62,586 nucleotides of DNA from Patescibacteria group bacterium AH-259-L05 (GCA_027717985.1 JALLOO010000004.1:1-62586), one strand, 5' to 3'. Shown: positions 31,479 to 40,410, numbered from the stretch's first letter. Made by a program: numbers and translations. The notes: generated by a model not told the origin, from the sequence alone.

Positions 31479-33155
31479 TTATTTTGTGGTTAATTTTAAA
31501 AACGTTTTGGTTACCACAATAGCGGTAAACATGCTCATTAAAATCCCAATGCCTAACGTGAGTCCAAATCCGCGCACCAAGCCTGTCCCAAACTGATATA
31601 AAATAAAACACACAATCAACGTGGTGATATTCCCATCTCGAATTGCAGTCCATGCATGCGCAATTCCGTCATCAATGGCAGTCTTTAATGGTTTGCCTAA
31701 GCGCTCTTCATCTTTAATGCGCTCAAAAATTAAAATATTGGCATCAACCGCCATACCCAACGATAAAATAAATCCGGCTACCCCTGCTAAAGTCAAAGTA
31801 ACAGGGATAAGTTTAAATAATGCCATGACAATCAAGATATAAATAAACAGCGCCACCGAGGCAAGCAATCCTCGAAACCGGTACAATGATATCATCAATA
31901 TCACAATAATTATAAAGCCCAGGATGCCTGCCACAAAACTTTTTTGCACAGAAATCTTTCCCAAGCTCGGTCCAACATTTTGCTGGCTGATAAGTGTAAT
32001 AGGGACAGGCAATGCTCCTGCTTCAAGCCGCTGTGCAAGCTGCCGCGCCTCTGGTACTGAAAAGTCACCAGTAATTACTGCGCGACCAGTGGTAATTGCT
32101 TCACGTACATTAGGAATGCTTAACGGGCTATTATCTAAAAAAATCGCCACTGGTTTTCCTACGTTTCGTGTGGTAATTTCACCAAAGAGCTTTGTTCCCT
32201 CATCATTAAACTCTAATGATATTTCTGGCTGGTTGGTCTGGGAGTTAAATGAAACAAATGCCGCTTTTAACTGCTTTCCTGTCAGCCCTGTATATTGCCA
32301 TTGTGCAATTGATTGTTTTGCTATCTCTTCTGTTAGAATGGCAATCAAAATATGACTAGCTCGTACCTCTGGGCGTGGCTCTACCTCTGTTTCTCCGCCT
32401 TCTTCTCCCTCTACCTCTACCGATACCTCTGGACTAATAACCCTTTCATCAGTTTTATAAATAATATGATAGCCAAATTGACTTTGTACCAGCTCTTTTG
32501 TAATCTCTCCTACTGCTAAGTCCTCAAATACTGCTTTCTCAAACTTGGGGATCATGGCTCCTTTGCCAAACCATCCTAAGTCTCCGCCTTGATCTTTTGA
32601 GCCAGGATCTTCTGAATACTGCTTCGCTAATGTGTCAAAATCAGCGCCCTCAACCAAAGCTTGTACTAAGATATCCTGTGTGCGCTCTTTTGCCTTTTGA
32701 TTATACTCCTCAATTTGCTGTTTTTCTTCCTGCGTAAGATCTCTCTCAGGTGCTGGCTCTTTAAATTCTAAAATAGGCGTCTCGCCAATCATTCCAATCG
32801 CCTCATTAACATCTTTGACGCCGGGGAGCTCGACAATGAGCCGCCATTTATCTTTTACTTTTGCGGTTTGAATCACGGGCTCAGCCACCCCAAAAATATT
32901 TACCCGACGTTCTATAACATCACGGACTCCTTCAATCGCGGAGGTCCGTTGATTTGAAGGAATATCACTCATATCAGCTGAAAACATGAGCTGTGTCCCA
33001 CCTTGGAGATCAAGACCTAAATGTATAGATTGTTTTGAAAACCACGCATTGCCGGGAATCCATGACGGTAGTTGCGGAATATCAACTAAAAACGCAAAAA
33101 GCGCCAATGCAATAATTACAACAAAAGTTGTCCACAATTTATTATGCTGATCCAT
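31479..33155 (-). CDS. secD: Protein translocase subunit SecD with embedded parvulin-like domain
   Basis: A 558-residue SecD. N-terminal membrane helix (8-25), SecD start [14 protein letters not shown] (46-59), [14 protein letters not shown], and the C-terminal membrane domain with [24 protein letters not shown]. Residues about 155-238 are unlike SecD and match PpiC/SurA parvulins: [40 protein letters not shown] and [13 protein letters not shown] Glu-rich linker (244-260) leads to [10 protein letters not shown] (264-273), which normally is the first strand of a parvulin. The order is therefore like a circular permutation. It may add prolyl isomerase or chaperone function to the periplasmic P1 region; this is inferred. 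Confidence 0.92.
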   Translation of the reverse strand: MDQHNKLWTTFVVIIALALFAFLVDIPQLPSWIPGNAWFSKQSIHLGLDLQGGTQLMFSADMSDIPSNQRTSAIEGVRDVIERRVNIFGVAEPVIQTAKVKDKWRLIVELPGVKDVNEAIGMIGETPILEFKEPAPERDLTQEEKQQIEEYNQKAKERTQDILVQALVEGADFDTLAKQYSEDPGSKDQGGDLGWFGKGAMIPKFEKAVFEDLAVGEITKELVQSQFGYHIIYKTDERVISPEVSVEVEGEEGGETEVEPRPEVRASHILIAILTEEIAKQSIAQWQYTGLTGKQLKAAFVSFNSQTNQPEISLEFNDEGTKLFGEITTRNVGKPVAIFLDNSPLSIPNVREAITTGRAVITGDFSVPEARQLAQRLEAGALPVPITLISQQNVGPSLGKISVQKSFVAGILGFIIIVILMISLYRFRGLLASVALFIYILIVMALFKLIPVTLTLAGVAGFILSLGMAVDANILIFERIKDEERLGKPLKTAIDDGIAHAWTAIRDGNITTLIVCFILYQFGTGLVRGFGLTLGIGILMSMFTAIVVTKTFLKLTTK

Positions 33156-33169
33156 AAACGTGCTATATC

Positions 33170-33206
33170 ATTATACTATTGTAACATTTAAACAAAATAT
33201 TACAAT
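33170..33206 (-). promoter_or_regulatory. secD -10 element and inverted repeat
   Basis: Minus strand TATAAT (plus 33170-33175) about 15 nt before the secD ATG, with no clear -35. An inverted repeat ATTGTAA/TTACAAT (33178-33206) lies in the -10 to -35 interval and may be an operator. Confidence 0.45.
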
Positions 33207-33268
33207 ACGAATTTATTTACTGATCCATTTTCTTAAAGTTTGGATACAAATCTCATTCCTTACAAGGT

Positions 33269-34729
33269 TCAAGGTTCTGCGAACGGAGTGAGCAGGTTCT
33301 TATAAAGAATAACGCCCCTTTTATCATAAATCTTTTGGTAGCCCTCATCTTGCTCAATTTCTTGCCACCTCGTATATGCTGCTTCCCTATATTCTATATC
33401 ATTGCTCAACTGCAAATTAGTAATGCTTAATATTATATATTCACTATTATTTTCTTCTGGGAATAATAAAATATTATCTCTATTTGTTAAGTGCGGAACA
33501 AGAGCATTCTCCGCGCTTACTGAAGCATTATAAGGTATTAATTTTATTGCTTCCATTAGCTCATTTCTTTTACTGAGATCTGTTGAATAATAACTTGGGA
33601 GAAAAATTCTTGTCAATTTTGATCCATCAAAAAAGTGGACGTTAAGCAATAAAAATATATTTGCAAACAAGAGAATACATATAAAAGAATACTTTAAAAA
33701 CGGATACGCAATTGCCTTTCTCAATCGGTGGATTGCCGCCATTGCCCCTATAGAAATAATAGGCGCAAATTCAACAAAATAATGAAATCCATAGTCAACT
33801 CTATACTTCTCCACACTGCTTGAAAGAAAATTGCGAAACAATAAAGGCACGGCTAATAACAAATACTTGGGTCTTAAAAAAACAAGTACTCCACCAGAAG
33901 CCAAAAGAAACATCATGGACTCTCTTTTTATTTCCGAGTTAAATAACAAAGAAATAGTATATAAGGGCCGTGCAATAATATTTTTTAAAATCTCAAATGG
34001 CGATGAACCTTCATAAATTGACAAATGAACATATGATCCGCCATTTGCAAAATAAGGAACAAATACCTTAATAACTAGAAAAAAATATATACTAGATATT
34101 ATAATAGTAATGATTCCGTGAATTTTAAATTTTTTCTCTTCAAAAAGTATAAGAGCAAGCCCTAAAAATACTGCTATAAAGGCGAGGTCTTCTCGAGAAA
34201 TTAATAATAAAAATAAAAAAACATAATAGAACCCTATCTTTTGTTTTTTTAAAAAATACAACAACCAGGGCAAAAACATTATTCCCACGACATTATTATG
34301 ATACCCAAATGCAAGAGCTATAAAAATTCCGAAAAAAGAATAAAACAACAATAGCCCAACAATAGAAAGAATTTTATCTTGCGTTTCTTCTTTTAAAAAT
34401 AATAAAACGCCTATGCCGCCAAAGATTACAGCAAAAATTTGAACAATAAGCAAGGTATATGTTTTGAATAAAAAATATAACGGTGCTAGTAAAATTAAAA
34501 TCAATTCAAAATGATCTGCTAAGAGCGTAGGCACATCTCGAATAGTATTAGGCCCTAAATTAAAGTGAGCATAATGGTAAAGTGTTTGATTAAAAATGCT
34601 TAAATCCCATGCAGTGGTACGAAAATTATAATGCGGAACCAATGATATTAAACTATATAAGATAAAAAATACCATTATTAAAAAAATAATAGCGTTGCGA
34701 AAATTTTTATTTTGGGCTTTTAACTTCAT
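33269..34729 (-). CDS. DUF2079-like polytopic membrane protein
   Basis: A 486-residue protein with about 10-12 membrane helices and an acidic N-terminal loop typical of GT-C enzymes (YNFRTTAWDLSIFNQTLYHY, DHFELILILLAPLYFL). It matches the DUF2079 pattern, presumed lipid-linked-sugar glycosyltransferases. The last residues (LLTPFAEP) are encoded by a short repeat shared with 39233-39350, so the C-terminus may have been rewritten. Follows the methyltransferase gene by 19 bp. Confidence 0.78.
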   Translation of the reverse strand: MKLKAQNKNFRNAIIFLIMVFFILYSLISLVPHYNFRTTAWDLSIFNQTLYHYAHFNLGPNTIRDVPTLLADHFELILILLAPLYFLFKTYTLLIVQIFAVIFGGIGVLLFLKEETQDKILSIVGLLLFYSFFGIFIALAFGYHNNVVGIMFLPWLLYFLKKQKIGFYYVFLFLLLISREDLAFIAVFLGLALILFEEKKFKIHGIITIIISSIYFFLVIKVFVPYFANGGSYVHLSIYEGSSPFEILKNIIARPLYTISLLFNSEIKRESMMFLLASGGVLVFLRPKYLLLAVPLLFRNFLSSSVEKYRVDYGFHYFVEFAPIISIGAMAAIHRLRKAIAYPFLKYSFICILLFANIFLLLNVHFFDGSKLTRIFLPSYYSTDLSKRNELMEAIKLIPYNASVSAENALVPHLTNRDNILLFPEENNSEYIILSITNLQLSNDIEYREAAYTRWQEIEQDEGYQKIYDKRGVILYKNLLTPFAEP

Positions 34730-34748
34730 ACTAATGAGTTCACAATAA

Positions 34749-35504
34749 TTAATGTCTTGCGTAGTCTTGGGGTGAGGACTTTTGAGCTATACATATAATT
34801 GAAACCCCGAATGGAAAATTAAGGAATCTTAATAAAAAAGCTTCGAATTGTAGGGCCAAAACAAAAAAATTATTAATAAATTTAGGGAGTGTAATATAGG
34901 CAATATTCTTTTTGTCTTTAGTGGGGAAAATTTTTCTCGCCGTTCGATATACCAAAACAATAGGAAACACAAAGCTGATAATATAACTCATTTTAATAAT
35001 ATCAAAACCCGCATCCTGCATTTTGTTTAAAAAACTTGAAAACAAATATCTTCTGTGATGATGCAGGACCTCATCATGCTCGCTCCAAAGAAACTGATAA
35101 GCAGGAACAGTTGCTAAAAAGTAGCCGCCTGGTTTTAAAATTCTCCAAGTTTCTTTAATAGCCTTTTTGTCGTTCTCGATATGTTCTAATACATCCATGG
35201 CCACAACCAAATCAAATGTTTTGTCAGAAACATTAATACGCTCCGCCGTTGATAAAATTAAATTATTAAATCCTCTTTTCCGACAAAAATTTAAAGCTTC
35301 TTCAGAAATATCTAGTCCTGTAACCTTCCCCCATCTACTTAAAACCTCTAAATTTCCGCCGGTCCCGCAGCCAATTTCTAAAATTTGATTTTCATTATTT
35401 TTTAAAAATCTTCTAAGCAAAGAGGATAAAATCTTTCTTCTCCCAACATGCCACCAATAAAACTGTTCAAATTTATATAACTTTTGTATTTCTTCGCTAT
35501 TCAT
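34749..35504 (-). CDS. Class I SAM-dependent methyltransferase
   Basis: A 251-residue protein. SAM-binding motif ILEIGCGTGGNLEVLSRWG, acidic GLDIS, then FDLVVAMDVLEHIENDKKAI and LKPGGYFLATVPAYQFLWSEHDEVLHHHRRY. A hydrophobic C-terminal third suggests membrane association. Probably modifies an envelope sugar or lipid, given the DUF2079 and cytidylyltransferase neighbours. Confidence 0.86.
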   Translation of the reverse strand: MNSEEIQKLYKFEQFYWWHVGRRKILSSLLRRFLKNNENQILEIGCGTGGNLEVLSRWGKVTGLDISEEALNFCRKRGFNNLILSTAERINVSDKTFDLVVAMDVLEHIENDKKAIKETWRILKPGGYFLATVPAYQFLWSEHDEVLHHHRRYLFSSFLNKMQDAGFDIIKMSYIISFVFPIVLVYRTARKIFPTKDKKNIAYITLPKFINNFFVLALQFEAFLLRFLNFPFGVSIICIAQKSSPQDYARH

Positions 35505-35527
35505 ATATATTACAAAATTTTGGATAA

Positions 35528-35992
35528 TTATCTCTCTTTTGCTTTTTGAAATTTATCTACCAGCCAGGAACTGGATTGCAGTTTGCCTCCTTTACCTACA
35601 TTAAATATCATTTTACATCCTATTTTTTTACAAGTTGCAACTTCAGGGATATTTTTTTTAGTTCGATCACCGCCATTGGCAAAAATATCAGGGTGTATGA
35701 TTTCAAGCTCTTTACACACGCTCATATCTTTTGGATGTTCAGGATGCTGCGTCAGAACAACCTCATCAACACTGGCGAGTTCCTCAATAATTTCTTTTCG
35801 TTCCGCTCCTGGCATGAAAACATGCCCTTTTTTCTTTATAAGCCAATTATCATTATTGAGAATGACAATAAGCTTGTCGCCCAGTTTACGCGCTGCTCGA
35901 AACAAACGAACATGTCCAATGTGAATTGGATCCCAACCTCCACTCACGGCAACCACAACTTGTTTTTTGTTTTTATTCATAGCTATTGACAT
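35528..35992 (-). CDS. Nucleotidyltransferase (cytidylyltransferase-like, TagD/HldE-C type)
   Basis: A 154-residue protein with VSGGWDPIHIGHVRLF (HIGH motif), RKEIIEELASVDEVVL and NGGDRTKKNIPE, matching the sugar or glycerol phosphate nucleotidylyltransferase branch. It could start at ATG 35992 or four codons later; no Shine-Dalgarno is seen for either. Head of a three-gene envelope operon with the methyltransferase and DUF2079 protein. Confidence 0.82.
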   Translation of the reverse strand: MSIAMNKNKKQVVVAVSGGWDPIHIGHVRLFRAARKLGDKLIVILNNDNWLIKKKGHVFMPGAERKEIIEELASVDEVVLTQHPEHPKDMSVCKELEIIHPDIFANGGDRTKKNIPEVATCKKIGCKMIFNVGKGGKLQSSSWLVDKFQKAKER

Positions 35993-36014
35993 AAATTAAT
36001 TCTTATGATAAACT
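35986..36014 (+). promoter_or_regulatory. Promoter of 123-aa membrane protein gene
   Basis: TTGACA (35986-35991), 17 bp, extended TGATAAACT (-10 at 36009-36014); overlaps the start codon of the divergent cytidylyltransferase gene. Confidence 0.6.
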
Positions 36015-36062
36015 ATATACATCGTTCGTTAACGTTCATCTCTTTAGAGGAGGAAAGCTAAG

Positions 36063-36434
36063 ATGACATATCTCCGATGTGTGATAAGAAATAGATTCAC
36101 GTTTTGTGGTTTTATCATGCTATTCCTATTTATCCCCTTGACGCTGTACTTTGTATCGCTTGGGACTGTCTATCCTTGGCCTGCCAAGCCCATTTTTATC
36201 CTTATGACCATTTGCTTTGTGTCTGGCCTTCTCCTTTTGGCGGCAACAGGATATGGAGAGTCAACATATGATATGTATAAGAGGACTATCAGTCATATAC
36301 AAAGCCATGGAAAACTGGGTAAACGGTTTGGACGTAAAGTGCCTCATGAATATTGTGATCAAATAGGATTCAAAATAGCGCTTAAGGATTTAGGAATAGA
36401 GCAACCCTCCAACCATCCAGCCACGAAGTCTTAA
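36063..36434 (+). CDS. Hypothetical membrane protein, 123 aa
   Basis: ATG 36063 follows GAGGAGGAAAGCTAAG. Two membrane helices (about 15-37, FIMLFLFIPLTLYFVSLGTV, and 45-63) are followed by a basic soluble tail (GKRFGRKVPHEYCDQIGFK). No family recognised. Own promoter and terminator. Confidence 0.7.
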   Translation: MTYLRCVIRNRFTFCGFIMLFLFIPLTLYFVSLGTVYPWPAKPIFILMTICFVSGLLLLAATGYGESTYDMYKRTISHIQSHGKLGKRFGRKVPHEYCDQIGFKIALKDLGIEQPSNHPATKS

Positions 36435-36460
36435 AAACGATTCTCGTGGCTTTTGTTTTT
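36417..36460 (+). terminator. Terminator (copy 1 of a repeated terminator)
   Basis: AGCCACGA / TCGTGGCT stem and T-rich tail. The 5 prime arm and loop (CAGCCACGAAGTCTTAAAAA) recur at 37921. Confidence 0.82.
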
Positions 36461-36471
36461 AACGAAATAAG

Positions 36472-37200
36472 CTATACAAATCTTTTTATCTCTTTTATCA
36501 GCTGAGATTTAAAATCTTTTAAAATTATTTGATGACTTATAGGTAAAAATTCTTTTATTCCTTTTCTGAAATCTGTTTGTGATCTTTTTAGCTTTTCCAA
36601 AAACCCTGGAAGCAATTTTTTATGTTTTGCTTCTAATATATTAGCGCGAAGCAAAAAATATAAATCGTACCAATCTCTGGCTTTTGCGCGTGCTAAAAGA
36701 GCAGATAACTTTCCATCAATAAGTTTAGATTGGGGAACTTGATACACATCATAATGAGGTATATACTCATTTTTTACTCTGGAAACAGTGCCCCGGCTTT
36801 TCTGCTTTCTAATACGAAAAGAAATCTCTATCACCAGAATCAAACTAAAATCGGAAAAAGAAAAATTTATTTTACTTAAATATCCGCCCGTAGTTTTTTT
36901 AGCTTCTATTATTTCAAGTTCAAATCCCCATGCATTTAAATTAGCTAAAGTTTCCATTAGCAAATCTTCTATCTCGCGGTATCTAATATTATTTATTCCT
37001 GTAAAGTCTATATCTCTAGAATATCTTGGACTTTGATAAATTAAACGCAAAGCTGTTCCCCCTTTAAACAACAATCTATCTGAATTCTTCAGTTTATAAA
37101 ATTCTGATAAAAAACAATTCTGGACATACTCACGAGCAATGTTCAGTGTAGACGTCTGATGCCTAGCAGATAATCGTTTTACTTCTTCTGCGCTGATCAT
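36472..37200 (-). CDS. AbiEii/AbiGii-type nucleotidyltransferase toxin (module 1)
   Basis: A 242-residue protein of the DUF1814 nucleotidyltransferase family. Key motif LLFKGGTALRLIYQSPRYSRDIDFTG carries the polymerase-beta-like GG...S and DxD metal ligands; KLSALLARAKARDWYDLYFLL is the conserved C-terminal part. AbiEii toxins transfer nucleotides to RNA and cause abortive infection or stasis. The start lies inside the antitoxin gene (38-nt overlap). Confidence 0.84.
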   Translation of the reverse strand: MISAEEVKRLSARHQTSTLNIAREYVQNCFLSEFYKLKNSDRLLFKGGTALRLIYQSPRYSRDIDFTGINNIRYREIEDLLMETLANLNAWGFELEIIEAKKTTGGYLSKINFSFSDFSLILVIEISFRIRKQKSRGTVSRVKNEYIPHYDVYQVPQSKLIDGKLSALLARAKARDWYDLYFLLRANILEAKHKKLLPGFLEKLKRSQTDFRKGIKEFLPISHQIILKDFKSQLIKEIKRFV

Positions 37201-37792
37201 AAATTTTATTAACTAATTTAGATAAAGATTTTCTTTTAAATAATTGGGCATAGGTAATTAATTTACTTTTTGATAACCTGCTTACATCTAAACGGTCGTA
37301 GATTACTTTCTTGCCTAAATTAACAAAATAAAGATAATCAACAAAAGCCTTTTCTGGCTCAGCAATTAAAACAATATTGTCATGTATTGACTTTCTTAGA
37401 TAACCTTTAAAAGCAGATTTTTTAATTTTACTATATGTGTAAGATACATTATTGACCACGAATTCACGCGTCTGCTTAGTTGTAACAGAGGTAACCGTAT
37501 AGACCGTGTCAGGAAGTATTGAAAAATACATCATTGCATATTCAAGGGAAAGATACGAGGGGCTATACATTCTGTTAGCAATTTCTAATTCTGACGGTGG
37601 ATGCATCTTAAGCGCGTAAAGACCGTTCTTTAACTTTATAAAAAAATCATCTTTCAAATGGTAGTTTATGAAAAAGCTAGCTGCATTTTCTGTAACATCA
37701 AAGAGTCTCCTGAATTCTAAAGGAGAAAAAATCGGGATACCTTTCTCAAGTAATTTCCTTTGGACTTTGATTGGATTTAGCTTTTTTGACAT
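37163..37792 (-). CDS. AbiEi-type antitoxin/transcriptional regulator (module 1)
   Basis: A 209-residue protein with an N-terminal winged-helix-like part (FSPLEFRRLFDVTENAASFFINYHL, FIKLKNGLYAL) and a C-terminal domain (SPSYLSLEYAMMYFSILPD, AEPEKAFVDYLYF). This matches AbiEi antitoxins, which repress their own operon by binding inverted repeats; an inverted repeat surrounds the -10 here. Type IV-like partner of the overlapping toxin. Confidence 0.8.
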   Translation of the reverse strand: MSKKLNPIKVQRKLLEKGIPIFSPLEFRRLFDVTENAASFFINYHLKDDFFIKLKNGLYALKMHPPSELEIANRMYSPSYLSLEYAMMYFSILPDTVYTVTSVTTKQTREFVVNNVSYTYSKIKKSAFKGYLRKSIHDNIVLIAEPEKAFVDYLYFVNLGKKVIYDRLDVSRLSKSKLITYAQLFKRKSLSKLVNKIYDQRRRSKTIIC

Positions 37793-37838
37793 AGATTTAT
37801 ACAGTTTCGTTTTTTGTAGTAAATTCTAAAAAAAATAA

Positions 37839-37908
37839 AACGTCTTTAGTTCATTTTATCTTTTTTAAAGACGTTGTCAATATGGTTAAAATCCTCGCCT
37901 GTGGATAA
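37839..37908 (-). promoter_or_regulatory. AbiE module 1 promoter, operator-like repeat and TTATCCACA box
   Basis: Minus strand TTGACA (plus 37875-37880), 16 bp, TAAAAT (plus 37853-37858). A perfect inverted repeat AACGTCTTTA/TAAAGACGTT (37839-37848, 37866-37875) brackets the -10. Further upstream is an exact DnaA-box-like TTATCCACA (plus 37900-37908). Confidence 0.68.
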
Positions 37909-37918
37909 CTCATATCAC

Positions 37919-37960
37919 CTCAGCCACGAAGTCTTAAAAATGACATGCGTGGCTTTTGCT
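37919..37960 (+). terminator. Terminator-like hairpin (copy 2), no upstream plus-strand gene
   Basis: AGCCACGA/GCGTGGCT stem and T-rich tail on the plus strand, nearly the same as 36417. It may be a relic of duplication or a guard against antisense transcription. Confidence 0.6.
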
Positions 37961-37969
37961 TTTTCCTTA

Positions 37970-38623
37970 CTAAATTCTTATTTCCTTGCCCTTGCCAACT
38001 AATTTTATCTTGCTATTTCTTACAAGGAGAGCTTGGTCATTAGTCAGTATTTTAACAGGATACTTAGTATTCTCAATGTACTTTTTAAGGACATTTTTCC
38101 ATTCCGGCCGATAATGTGCCTTTACTATAAAGGGCACGAGGTTAAGAGCGCTCAGATCAATAACGCCATAATTATCTTTGATTTTTTTGCCCGGAAGTTC
38201 CCATCGAGACATCTCAATTGTTGGGCATACAATATATGCACCTGCACTTGATCCAATATATACGATACCATTCTCTACTAAATCTTTTATTACTTTATCA
38301 AATCCGCTCTCACGAACATATTTTAATAGATAAAACGTATTGCCGCCATCAACATACACTGCGTCTTTATTTTTTAGTACTTCATACAATTCTTTTTCAT
38401 CTTTTCCCTCAATGTCTATCTCTTCAAAATTATATCCTAAATCAAGCATTTTTTGCTTATGTCTATCTATATAAGATTTATCATCAACACCATCTGACGC
38501 AGTGGTGACATATGCAATTTTAATTTGATCAAGCGGCTTTAAAAATGCTTTATATTTATGCAATATTTTAAAACCCTGCTCTATAACAAACGAACCGCTT
38601 GACGCTAATAATAAAGTTTTCAT
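37970..38623 (-). CDS. Peptidase E-like (S51) protein
   Basis: A 217-residue alpha/beta protein. VYVDGGNTFYLL and YIGSSAGAYIVCP match the S51 family (dipeptidase E/cyanophycinase type), with the nucleophile Ser in GSSAGA. N-terminal LLLASSGSF. E-type enzymes cleave Asp-X dipeptides. It follows the RBBP9-like hydrolase gene by 10 bp and is probably co-transcribed. Confidence 0.84.
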   Translation of the reverse strand: MKTLLLASSGSFVIEQGFKILHKYKAFLKPLDQIKIAYVTTASDGVDDKSYIDRHKQKMLDLGYNFEEIDIEGKDEKELYEVLKNKDAVYVDGGNTFYLLKYVRESGFDKVIKDLVENGIVYIGSSAGAYIVCPTIEMSRWELPGKKIKDNYGVIDLSALNLVPFIVKAHYRPEWKNVLKKYIENTKYPVKILTNDQALLVRNSKIKLVGKGKEIRI

Positions 38624-38633
38624 AATTTCCTCG

Positions 38634-39218
38634 CTATGAGGACCTGCTTATTATTTTTAAAACGTTTTTTAAAATAAGGGGTGATTCTCGTACAAGAAAA
38701 TGCCCGGCATGGGGGACCACAATAAGTTCCGCACCTAATAATTTACGCAATATTTCTCCACTTTCAAGCGGCACAAGGTGATCATTATCTGAATGAATTA
38801 CAATAATTTTACCCACTCTCTCTTTTATTTTTACATAATTAACCGATTTTTCAACAAAATCATGAAGCCAGGGAAGATGATCAACCGGCGAAGGCAGTTC
38901 TGAAAACCCGGAAACCAAAACAGCCCCGCCTATCTTTTGCCCTGTATCAAGTGATTCTAAAAATCGTAGAATCGTAATCACGCCTAAACTATGGCCAACT
39001 AAATATGTATTGTTATCTACCCTGCCAGCAACTTCTTGTATATACGAAAGCCACTCATTAAAATCAGGTGTAAGCGTGTTTGGCATTTGCGGCACGGTAA
39101 CGATAAAGCCGCGATCTTCTAATTTCTGCTTTAACCATGGAAACCAATTTGAATCAGGTGAGGCACCCCATCCATGAATGATATAGACACGTTTTTGACT
39201 TGATTTTTTATTTACCAT
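38634..39218 (-). CDS. Alpha/beta hydrolase, RBBP9/YdeN family
   Basis: A 194-residue small hydrolase. YIIHGWGASPDSNWFPWL at the N-terminus, nucleophile in LVGHSLGVITILRFL, and the later Asp and His in HSDNDHLVPLESG and PHAGHFLV. Family members are serine esterases or peptidase-like; the substrate is unknown. Its upstream region is a 59-bp tandem repeat. Confidence 0.87.
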   Translation of the reverse strand: MVNKKSSQKRVYIIHGWGASPDSNWFPWLKQKLEDRGFIVTVPQMPNTLTPDFNEWLSYIQEVAGRVDNNTYLVGHSLGVITILRFLESLDTGQKIGGAVLVSGFSELPSPVDHLPWLHDFVEKSVNYVKIKERVGKIIVIHSDNDHLVPLESGEILRKLLGAELIVVPHAGHFLVRESPLILKNVLKIISRSS

Positions 39219-39232
39219 ATGCTATTATTAAT

Positions 39233-39354
39233 ATAAGAACCTCTCGTTTCGCTCGAGAACCTTGAAATTTAGCTTACAGCTAAATTGTTAAATAAGAACC
39301 TCTCGCTTCGCTCGAGAACCTTGAAATTTAGCTTACAGCTAAATTGTTAAATAA
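39233..39354. repeat. 59-bp direct tandem repeat (two copies)
   Basis: Period 59 bp, 39233-39291 and 39292-39350 plus 4 nt, with a single T/C difference. Each unit holds two inverted repeats: CTCG-TTCG-CTCGAG and AATTTAGCT/AGCTAAATT. On the minus strand each unit has GGTTCT on both sides of CGAGCGAAGCGAG; a related form lies at 33271-33302. Confidence 0.92.
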
Positions 39355-39384
39355 ATCAATGATACTTTAAAAGGAGGAATAGCA

Positions 39385-39804
39385 ATGCGTCCAAAACTAT
39401 ATTTTGGGCACCCCATTAACACCTATAATACTGATTTGGAAAAGAAATTGCTTCAAATAATTAGTAAAAAATTTCATGGATGGGTTATTGAAAACCCAAG
39501 CCAGAAGTGCCATCAACAAGGATGCCAACGATATAGAGAAACAACCGGCAGACCCATGGATTACTTTACTAAAGAAGTAATTCCCAAATGTAGTGGCGGT
39601 GTCTTTCTTGCCTTTCGTGATGGTGCATGGGGCGCAGGAATATTTAAAGAAGCAAAAACACTGACAAAATTTGATTGTCCTATCTGGGAAATCAATATAG
39701 ACGGAATGTTGTCCCAACCGATCCTTGATAAAGTAAACGTACTAACTATTGAACAAACACGTGCGCGTATTCGCAACACTAATGGCACTACAAAACCGTA
39801 CTAA
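39385..39804 (+). CDS. Possible nucleoside 2-deoxyribosyltransferase-like protein, 139 aa
   Basis: ATG 39385 follows AAAAGGAGGAATAGCA. The start KLYFGHPINTYNTDLEKKL and the later GGVFLAFRDGAWGAGIFKEAK resemble the N-deoxyribosyltransferase/SLOG-like fold, where a Gly-x-x-x-E helix binds nucleotide sugars. Similarity is weak. It contains a cysteine pair (KCHQQGC) of unknown role. Own terminator. Confidence 0.5.
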   Translation: MRPKLYFGHPINTYNTDLEKKLLQIISKKFHGWVIENPSQKCHQQGCQRYRETTGRPMDYFTKEVIPKCSGGVFLAFRDGAWGAGIFKEAKTLTKFDCPIWEINIDGMLSQPILDKVNVLTIEQTRARIRNTNGTTKPY

Positions 39805-39845
39805 ACCTGGCTCGTATGAGACAGGTTTTTTCTTTTAAAATCTGA
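39803..39845. terminator. Terminator between convergent genes
   Basis: AAACCTG / CAGGTTT stem with T tract; overlaps the stop region of the CYTH gene. Confidence 0.72.
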
Positions 39846-40341
39846 TCTCTTCTAGAATTTGAATGTAATTCTTAGTGGTTGATTGGTTCCAGTCAAGCTT
39901 TAATAACTGAGCTAATTCATTGATCCGCTCTTTTACAGCTTCAATCTCAACAAAATAATTATTTTCTAATATATCTAACTCAACTACCGCATCTTTGAGC
40001 TTCCAATGCTCTCGATGTTTCCTATATTCAAGCCATTGAACAAAACCAAGTCCTTTTAAAATCTCTTTCGCGGTCTTAATATCATTGATCACTATTTCAT
40101 ACTCATCTTTTATCTTATATTTTTTATCTCTGCTGTAAGGTGGTCCTTTAAATGTAAGTGTATACTTATCTTGTTTTTTTATTCGTAACATTTGATCTTT
40201 CTTATTTAACATATTATTTGGTGTATCAAAAAAATAACTGTGCTCCATTCCCTTGAACATACATCGAGCACCAAGCTTTCTGAGCTTGGGGCGAACACTT
40301 TTAAAATTATTAACTTTAAATTTTAGCTCAACTTCTTTCAT
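39835..40341 (-). CDS. CYTH-domain protein (class IV adenylate cyclase/triphosphatase family)
   Basis: A 168-residue CYTH tunnel protein. The signature ExExK appears as EVELKFKV at the N-terminus, with YFFDTPNNML, LRIKKQDKYTLTFKGP, DEYEIVI and VVELDILENNYFVEIEA further on. Members bind triphosphates with divalent metals: CyaB-type adenylate cyclase, inorganic triphosphatase or thiamine triphosphatase. Which one cannot be told. Very short or no leader. Confidence 0.86.
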   Translation of the reverse strand: MKEVELKFKVNNFKSVRPKLRKLGARCMFKGMEHSYFFDTPNNMLNKKDQMLRIKKQDKYTLTFKGPPYSRDKKYKIKDEYEIVINDIKTAKEILKGLGFVQWLEYRKHREHWKLKDAVVELDILENNYFVEIEAVKERINELAQLLKLDWNQSTTKNYIQILEEIRF

Positions 40342-40342
40342 A

Positions 40343-40370
40343 TTGACAAAATTTTATAACATGATATAAT
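40343..40370 (+). promoter_or_regulatory. Promoter of 60-aa gene
   Basis: TTGACA (40343-40348), 16 bp, extended TGATATAAT (-10 at 40365-40370). Confidence 0.78.
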
Positions 40371-40410
40371 TAGAGTGTTATTCTTCCCCCTAAAACAAGG
40401 AGGCGTTATC

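Noticed and set aside
31924-32355. 143-aa plus-strand ORF
   Set aside because: Antisense to secD; composition reflects the reverse of conserved codons.
35546-35989. 147-aa plus-strand ORF (and the 113-aa one at 35583)
   Set aside because: Antisense shadows of the cytidylyltransferase gene, which has clear HIGH and other motifs.
39233-39354. CRISPR array
   Set aside because: Units are contiguous with no unique spacers and there are no cas genes; the GTCATTCC arrays also lack regular spacers.
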